Positions 56,991-64,000 of a stretch of 64,000 nucleotides of DNA are shown here, one piece after another (position 1 is the stretch's first letter; each line of letters begins with the position of its first letter). Source of the DNA: Taxillus chinensis. Taxonomy: Eukaryota; Streptophyta; Magnoliopsida; Santalales; Loranthaceae. A model generated the notes under the pieces. The model saw only the letters and a list, made by a program, of their open reading frames with translations, ran no database searches and was not told where the DNA came from. A program made the position numbers and the translations under genes. Location of the stretch: the NCBI GenBank assembly GCA_023512835.1, contig CM042087.1, positions 42,278,017 to 42,342,016 of the forward strand. The letters are read 5' to 3'.

Positions 56991-59510
56991 AACAAACAAC
57001 GCCTCTGTTATGATCGCCTCCATCTCTAAAACTTGAAAGTAAAAAAAATATATATTTAATTTTATTTTCCAACCCACACCCTTTTTCTTCTCTAGTTTCA
57101 ATATTCACCCCTCGCCTTTGCCTCTAAAATTACAAATAATGCCTCCACAGTCCAGACAAAACGCACACGCATGCGTGTATACTAAAAAAATAACATAAAA
57201 TGTCAAAAACGGTATATGTATCTCCCTACCCAGTACCCCCCCTTTCGGGGGTGGAAACATATCTATATATTCTAATAAATTATTTTTTAAATTTCTACTG
57301 ATAGTTTTGTATGCATATCTAAAAGGAGGCAAAAGACAGCTGCTTTAATTCCCTTTTATGAATGGGGGGGGTGGGGTGTAGCGTAGCCCTCTTTCTCTTT
57401 CACACTTGTTTGTGAGATGCGATGCCATAACTCGTAATTACCAGTCCCGGTTGGGCCGTGGCCATCACAACTAAATGAGGGGAGGCTCTTTTATTGGCCC
57501 TCAAATTCATTTCTCTTTCTTAATCTTGAGTCGAACAAAACAAAACTACTTGAAAATAGTTAAACCCTTTTTAATAGGGGTTTTACATACTGGATTATAT
57601 TGCATATGGTATTATATTTGAAAATATTTTCTTCTCCATTCCAACTTAATGCCTTTTTGAGTTGTTTCCTACCCTAACTTTCTTTCTTTATCTAGATTTT
57701 CATCCAAATCAAGTACAACATTATATTTATGAGTTTGAAGGGGAAAAAACATTACTGATATGACAATATTTCATTAATTAGTGTTTTAACTACTTGTATT
57801 TAACACTAATAAAAAATATAAGTACTTTTACATGTAGTGAGAAAAAGAACTTTTCCTCCCTTGATTGTAAGTCTAGTGTGAAAATTATTATTTAACTTAT
57901 AACATAGAAAAGAAAAATAAAACTTATGCGTTTTATATAATTATTCTAGGTATAAAAATTATTTAAATCAAAGATAAACGTTTTTCTTCAATCAATCAAT
58001 GTTGGAAGAAAAATTATAAGATTAAGTAAATATCACTTTCTTCCCTCCCATAATTTTTATTCCCTTGTATATCAAAACTTTTTTTTGATAGGTATTCCCT
58101 TGTATATCAAAACTTATAAACATAATGTACTATCTATTATTTTAATGTAGCTGTGTTGAAACCATTGTCATTTTTCACCCGAAGTAAATAAATAAATAAA
58201 AATTGTACCCCCAAATATGATAGAGTCCAACTTGATCTGGGCATTTTTGAAGATGGACTTAACTTAATAAATTAGTAATTTGATCCAAAAGACGACGACC
58301 TAAATTCAAAATTCTCACTAAAGATAAAGTTTGAATTTGGTAAAGTTAAAACTTTAACTCATGTATAAATAGGTTATAAAACTAACGAATATTATGTGGT
58401 AACCTGAATAAGAAAGAGACTTCAATGTGATCATGTTGGAACTAATAGAACTTCGTTATTTGTACTCAAATATGATAAAATCCAACTTAATCTAGGCATT
58501 TTTGAAGGTGGAATTAACTTAATAAATTGTTTAATTGATCCAAAAAGTAACCTAAATACAAATTTGCCACTAAAAATAAAAGTTAAATTTGATAACGCCA
58601 AAATTCAAACTCAGGAAAAAAATTATTATAAAACAAATAAATATCATGTTGGAACTTATAAGAAGATATTTAAACAAGCTATATATTAAGGTTAAAAAAA
58701 GTCAGAATAGATTTAAGTTGAGCTAAATAATGTTATGATAATATAACACACCAAAAACTGACACTATAAAGTGATTTTATTGAGAAAAACTTGTAAATGA
58801 AACTATACTTGAGTTATACTTAGTCTTAAATTTTGCTATTTAAGTTAATTTTGATAAGAAAAGTAAATATTTTTTACTTTTTTAGTCATAATATTATATA
58901 TTATTTTTTATGAGACACAATTTTAAAAACATACATTATTAATATTTATATTAAATATAAATTATTTTAAAATTAAATTATTAGCTACAATAAAATATAA
59001 ATAACAGAAACCAATATTTGTAATAAAAAAAAGTCATAGATATTCGGCTTGCTGGGAATTGAGTTAATGATGACATGACGGATGATATTTTGGATGACCA
59101 ACAGAGTGGGATTGGTCAACAGAAAGGTTAGGCGAAAGTGAAGCTGAAAGGATGGGTCTGCAAATTCAAATTTTCATTAAATTTAAATTTTGACCAATAG
59201 ATTTTCGCACGCCATACCATAAATTGATGTTGTATCATTCCTAAGTAATTAATGCAGTGTAGCCCCAGTCCCACCGAATGTGATTTTATTTGTAATTTTT
59301 AGATTAGATTACGATATAAGGATATTTTTATTAGTTAGATTAATATTATTATTTTTTAAAAAAAATATTCATATTAATTCAATAATAGAGTGAGTATTTA
59401 TATACGAATTTTTTATATAATTTACTTGTAAATAGATTTTTACTTTTATTCTTTTTAACGCCATCCAAAAAAGGCCGTGTTTTATATCAAAATTAAGAAA
59501 CAAATAATAT
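56991..59510. other. AT-rich intergenic sequence
   Basis: No exon is seen. A tandem-like pair of loosely similar stretches around TCCAACTTGATCTGGGCATT (58228) and TCCAACTTAATCTAGGCATT (58482) suggests an old duplication of about 250 bases. Confidence 0.45.
58058..58115. mobile_element. Tail-only LINE-like insertion with 23-base target duplication
   Basis: A 23-base sequence beginning TATTCCCTTGTATATC occurs at 58058-58080 and again at 58093-58115. Between them lie just 12 bases, TTTTTTGATAGG, whose complement CCTATCAAAAAA resembles the terminal bases of the LINE at 26456-27748. Confidence 0.6.
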
Positions 59511-59512
59511 AT

Positions 59513-59790
59513 CACTAATAATGAAATAGTTAAAAATTTTAATAATTTTATTTATATAAATAATATTAATTATAAATTATATTTGATATCTGTATTTTAA
59601 TTATAGCTTTATTAACATTGCAAATTTCGAGGCATTATCCAGTTAAATTTAATTAAATTTAGCTAACCAGTATTTCAAATTTTAAAACTTTAATAAAGTT
59701 TGTAGCTAAAATATAGATTTCGACTACTGATTAATATTATTCTATATAAATAAATTTATTAAAATTTTTAACTACTCCAGTGCGCTAGTG
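59513..59790. mobile_element. AT-rich inverted-repeat MITE, copy 2
   Basis: The left arm (ATAGTTAAAAATTTTAATAA near 59527-59547) pairs with its complement near 59755-59780. The outer ends read CACTAATAATG and, as complement, CACTAGCGCACTG. The same arm sequence is used at 31664-31846. Confidence 0.5.
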
Positions 59791-60108
59791 CTCTTATTAA
59801 TCTTAAGTTAAATGATCAAACGTCAAAGGACAAACTAAAATCACAGTGGAAGACACTCCGAGTAACTCCAAAAGCTCTTTATTTTTTACCAATAGAAAAT
59901 CAAATCTAAAAAATTCAATTCAATAAAATTTTTATTTCATTTTATACAAATAAAATTTACTACACTTACTCTTAAAAATAAAAAAACAAATATTTATTTT
60001 TCACATTATAGTAAAAAATAACTATTATCTCTCACCCTCTCTTTACTCTGTCGGCTCTCAGCGTCTTCTCCACAGTCGCTCTCTTTTTTCTTCTCTATTT
60101 TATCCCCC

Positions 60109-60164
<56 letters not shown>

Positions 60165-61363
60165 TTATAGGATCCGTAATTTTCCATATAAACGGTGAGG
60201 CTCTGCGGCTTCCTCTCTCCTTCACGATCGATCTCTATCTCTACTTACCCTTTGGCAGAAGTAGATCACAATCTGGGTTGGATCACATAAAGTATATTCA
60301 TGCCGTTTATGTTTGTTTGTCAATTGATTATGCTGTGATTTTTTTTTTTGTTGGTTTCTTGAATGTCAATTGATTATAATATTTCTTTGTTTCCGAGTCT
60401 ATCAGTTGAATTGGGTTTTTGAGGTGTCCAAGCGGATCGGTGTCATTGGAATGATTTGACTTGCATTATAATTTATTATCTATTCTACCCAAAATTTCTC
60501 TTATTCTACTGGTAACTCGAATCAAACTCTCGACCTTCTGTTGTGAACTCACCGGCCAACCCCCCATAAAATTATCTCAATGTTTGAAATATTAAAGTTC
60601 AAATATTGTAATTTTCAAAATTTAAAATATATAGATAATCAAAATGTTAAAAGGAAAAAAAGGAAACATTTCATTCGGTTTTTGGGTGCAATACAACATG
60701 CATTTAACTAGGTTTGCTTTGAGTCCATTATTAGACACACCGGTTATGATAAAATTGAAATTACTAAAACAATTTGCATACAAATCTAGGCAAATTTATA
60801 TAAAGCAATAAAGGCTTCTTGGTTTATTTTTATATGCATCTAGTGAACGGAGATTCCATTAAATTTGTCAAAACAAAATTATAGTTTGTGTGAATACAAA
60901 TCTTAAACTCTTATTTTGTGAATAAACCAATAAAGCAGCCGATGATAAAAATAACAATTAATATTTGAAACGAAAATTGTAAACTGATCTTATATTTATG
61001 GACAATCAAGCTCGAAGCTCACTCATCCGCACCCATCACATTAAAATGAAAGATAAAAAATAATAATAAAAGAGATTTTATAGTTTGTGATATCTCTCAT
61101 TGGAACTCACTTTATCTGTCATTTATTCAAGAACCTGCACATTATTTACGGTGGTTGGTAGGTTTAAAAGAATTAGCTACAGGCCAGGTTTTAGCCTCCC
61201 AACAAACCCAACCATGAATCTTGGTTGTTGACAAATTTTTTTATTTGCCTTTAATGAATCTATTTATGTCGCGCAAACGCTACTGGATAGCCAACAACAT
61301 TTGATCCGACAACTGGTTTTTAATTTGATTCATAAATTCTATTTTTTATGTCTTATTTTTCAG
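59791..61363 (+). other. Leader, leader intron and spacer before the F-box pseudogene
   Basis: A pyrimidine-rich 5' UTR-like block at about 60020-60195 includes a CT repeat and is followed by AAACGGTGAGG, a plausible donor. The acceptor TTTTTCAG ends at 61363, just before the F-box start. This suggests the pseudogene kept its leader exon and a 1.2-kb leader intron. Confidence 0.4.
60112..60161. repeat. (CT)n microsatellite
   Basis: About 25 uninterrupted CT units in a pyrimidine-rich leader-like block. Confidence 0.9.
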
Positions 61364-61368
61364 TCGCC

Positions 61369-61940
61369 ATGGACCATCCACCGCGAGCAAGGCCTCGCAC
61401 CATCGTTGATTGTGACGTCCAGTGGTCGCTGCATCCCAAAGAAGTCACAGAGGAGGTCCATCTGTGGTTCCCCGTGAAGTCTATTTTGAAATTCAAATGT
61501 GTCTGCAAGTTGTGCCTGGATTTCATAAACACCCACTTGGAGTGTTTAAAAAGGCAGAACGATCTCGGAGACTCGTTTTGGAGCTGCAATCCTTTGATTT
61601 CATGCAGTCCGTCATGCTCCCTTAGCTTTGTCTTCAATGAGCATGCATGTCCCCTGGCCACTGAGCTTGATTATCTGATGGAGGAAAGGAGATTGGACTC
61701 AATAATTGCAATGGGCTCTTGTGCCAAGTATAGCTCTGGCAAGGAAGGACTCCCTTACTGTGTTGAACCAGAGCACTAAAGTGTTTCGGGAATTGCTCCT
61801 TGAGGAGTTTTGGTGGGATAAGTATAAGGCTGATCTTGACGTGTTTGGATTTGGTTATGACCAACAGTCATCTGATGATTACAATTAACAAAGTGGTGGC
61901 CATTGGTTTTGATACTGCGGGTTCTGTATTTGGGGGTTTC
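61369..61940 (+). pseudogene. F-box protein pseudogene
   Basis: From the ATG at 61369 (MDHPPRARPRTIVDCDVQW) a degenerate F-box follows: EEVHLWFPVKSILKFKCVCK. The family-like reading then moves between frames: FKKAERSRRLVLELQSFDF near 61545-61600 in a second frame, ATELDYLMEERRLDSIIAMG back in the first, and SIALARKDSLTVLNQSTKVF through DVFGFGYDQQSSDDY in a third, the start of an F-box-associated domain. At least three frameshifts and a stop at 61886-61888 rule out an intact protein. The rest of the F-box-associated domain is absent. Confidence 0.75.
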
Positions 61941-62759
61941 CCATGAAGAGAAATTCTTAGAGGGCAATAGATTTTGAAATTGATTGTAATATTGTTGCCT
62001 ATTATACGATTTGTGTTGTTTCCCTACTGTCCTCAATCTCGTATCCCCATGATGTTGAATTTGATTCGTTCCTCATTCCAATATGCATTTTCAAGGACAT
62101 CATTGTTGTTGCAGGAGCAGGAGCTAAGAAGAATTTAATTTTGTTTGATCTTCTTAAAAAAAAAACATTTTAAAATAGGCAAAAATAGAAATACCCAATG
62201 CAAGACGTACCAGTACCACCTCACCGGACACAATGTTTTTTAGGTGAAAACCCAAAAATTGATAAAAACAATGAACATTCGGTCCCAAAAAAAAAAAAAG
62301 CTTCACCATAATAAAAGTGAGTACATAATATCTTCTTCCAACAATAAAGAACAACATTAACACCGAATACGAGGAACAATATAAGCCACAAGTCAGCAAA
62401 ATATATATACAAATAAAATATGATATTTAAATTAATTACAATGTTAAAATGTTAATATTATTTCCATTTATACGTGCCAAGTGTATGCAGATTAAATGCT
62501 AGTTACCCAATTAACCAATCCCATACCGAAACAATTATAATAGTAATTAACTAATTGACAGTTTGGGATTGTTGATGTACAGCTCTGGCCTGGCCTAAGT
62601 CTCACTGTCATATTATGATCACACACACATACACTATTGACGGTGTTAACGGGGTAATAAATAGTCTCACAAAAACTGCACCATTGCGCGCGCGAGCCGA
62701 GTGGGACTGGGACAGAGATAGAAAGCGATCGAAGAGAGGGTCTCTTTGCCTCCGGCGAT
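61941..62759. other. Intergenic sequence before the ATL gene
   Basis: AT-rich with two A runs (near 62157 and 62287). The last 100 bases are GC-richer and purine-rich, probably the ATL leader. No other exon is seen. Confidence 0.4.
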
Positions 62760-63140
62760 ATGAACTTTCTAGTATTACTTGCGTTTTTCTTGACGTGCGT
62801 CGGCATGGCCTCCATCCTCCTCTACTTATGCTTCCTCTCCCGCTATGTCGGCCGCAACCGGTCGCGGTCGGGTGATTCCTCGGAGCCGGCGACAGAGGTC
62901 ACCGGCCTGTCGGACCTGGAGCTACAAAGCCTACCCAAGGTCACCGGAGCAGAACTCGTGCTGGGATCGGAATGCGTGGTGTGTCTCAGCGACATCGCCG
63001 CCGGAGAAGCGGTGCGGATGATTCCGGTATGCAACCACGGCTTCCACCTACAGTGCGGAGACACGTGGCTCTCCAAACATCCCTGCTGTCCGATTTGCCG
63101 GGCCAAACTCGATCCTCGGATCCTCCGTCCGATGAGATAG
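62760..63140 (+). CDS. ATL-type RING-H2 E3 ubiquitin ligase, single exon
   Basis: An intronless 126-residue protein starting MNFLVLLAFFLTCVGMASIL. Residues 4-26 form one membrane segment. A basic stretch follows, then the GLD-type motif GLSDLELQSLPKV at 49-61. The RING-H2 domain uses C72, C75, C91, H93, H96, C99, C110 and C113 in the canonical spacing, with W103 in the ATL position. ATL proteins are membrane-anchored ubiquitin ligases, often in defence or stress responses, and are usually intronless as here. It is short for the family because little follows the RING. The specific member cannot be told. Confidence 0.9.
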   Translation: MNFLVLLAFFLTCVGMASILLYLCFLSRYVGRNRSRSGDSSEPATEVTGLSDLELQSLPKVTGAELVLGSECVVCLSDIAAGEAVRMIPVCNHGFHLQCGDTWLSKHPCCPICRAKLDPRILRPMR

Positions 63141-63869
63141 TATCGGAAACCGTACAAAATTAATGTCATTTGGTTCGCTTTTTTTTTTTTTAAAGTTTTA
63201 TTCTGTCCTCATTAATTTCCGTGCTCGTTTATTTTCTTAATTTGTATATTTGTTAATAAACAAATATAGTAATTCAGTGAATGTGTCATTTACAGCTGAT
63301 TGATTTGAGTGACGGCCACGCAAACATGCAAAAATTGATGGTTGATTCGGGCAGAGGATGTGGAAGAGCCGCGTGCTCTTTTTTTCTATTTCTCATGTCC
63401 ATCATTGCAACGAAGCCGGGCTCTCTCTGCACGCAATCAGAGTTGTGGAATCTCTTCTAGGAGGAGGAGGAGTTGGAGAAGCCTCTGCTCGTCGGCGACG
63501 GCCGCTAGAGAAACCGGCCGCAAGCGGCGTTTCATGTAGAGGTCTGACGCCATTGCTTACGGCTGTCGCTACCAGAAGGATACAGCTAGCTCTCGTCGAT
63601 CATCTTGTACCGTAGCATTTATTATTCTTCGTCTCGTAAGTTCTCATCAATTCATATGCGCGTACGTCTCTGTTTTGATTTTGGTAGGTGGAGTTTTGTT
63701 GTAGGGATTTCTATATTGAGAGTTGTGTGGTGCTCCAGTTATGAACTACCACTGGAAATTAGTGTTATATATAAGTATCCGATACACACAAAGTAAAACA
63801 AATTATATCTGCAGCCTCATGCTTCTTGGTCCCTTCATCTGCGACGATGACAGCACCCAATGTCCCTAC

Positions 63870-63903
<34 letters not shown>

Positions 63904-64000
63904 ATGATATCAATTTTTGGCTTGTTCATTGATCATGGATTTCCATTTACCATTGTTTCTCGTGCATATCTATTATTTCCATACGACGAAGGGAGTGACA
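63141..64000. other. Sequence downstream of the ATL gene
   Basis: A GC-richer patch at about 63340-63615 has overlapping open frames, one ending RGLTPLLTAVATRRIQLA, which faintly recalls an ankyrin-type repeat but is too weak to call. Beyond 63620 the sequence is ordinary AT-rich spacer with a TA repeat. Confidence 0.35.
63868..63903. repeat. (TA)n microsatellite
   Basis: An interrupted run of TA units near the right edge of the window. Confidence 0.85.

Noticed and set aside
1..64000. CRISPR arrays, operons, ribosome binding sites or rRNA genes
   Set aside because: The window is plant nuclear DNA and no such structures are seen; tRNA genes were looked for by eye and none was convincing, but a folding-based scan was not possible.

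Overview
This window is plant nuclear DNA from a flowering plant, probably a eudicot. The host genes are intron-rich with GT-AG junctions, the spacers are very AT-rich, and plant retrotransposon families are present. The recognisable products are plant-type: a FREE1/FYVE1 endosomal sorting protein, a BOI-type RING ligase, a LARP1 protein, an FD-type bZIP, SKP1, an ATL RING-H2 protein and a Misato homologue. The species cannot be named from the sequence alone. Exon borders below were placed by eye from reading frame, family conservation and splice dinucleotides.

Layout from left to right. The first coding exon and promoter of an unnamed minus-strand gene lie at about 393-803. A 1.0-kb Mutator-like element with long terminal inverted repeats and a broken gene fragment inside lies at 1804-2826. 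A Misato/tubulin-like gene of eight coding exons lies at 6308-12878. A two-exon BOI-related RING ligase lies at 15531-16444. A ten-exon FREE1 homologue lies at 17897-30096; intron 1 carries a decayed antisense RTE-type LINE, intron 4 carries a 5'-truncated L1-type LINE with target-site duplications, and exon 1 has an apparent one-base frameshift. MITE-like elements sit at about 31250-31846.

Two direct tandem copies of a SKP1 gene lie on the minus strand (blocks 33660-37474 and 41940-45583). The 4.5-kb spacer between them holds a probable solo LTR and a Copia relic. An FD-like bZIP gene with an in-frame stop and a lost splice donor lies at 46492-47438 (minus). A six-exon LARP1 gene lies at 50935-56640 (minus). 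A frameshifted F-box pseudogene lies at 61369-61940, and an intronless ATL RING-H2 gene at 62760-63140.

The genes form no operon or cluster. Several belong to ubiquitin or endosomal pathways (BOI RING, FREE1, SKP1, F-box, ATL), but nothing in the sequence links them functionally. The most striking structural signals are three minute direct-repeat-flanked inserts that look like LINE 3' tails only, one of them with its empty site preserved in the other SKP1 copy; the Pack-MULE-like element; the doubly damaged FD gene; and an A-rich block in one SKP1 copy that looks like a degraded image of its sister sequence.
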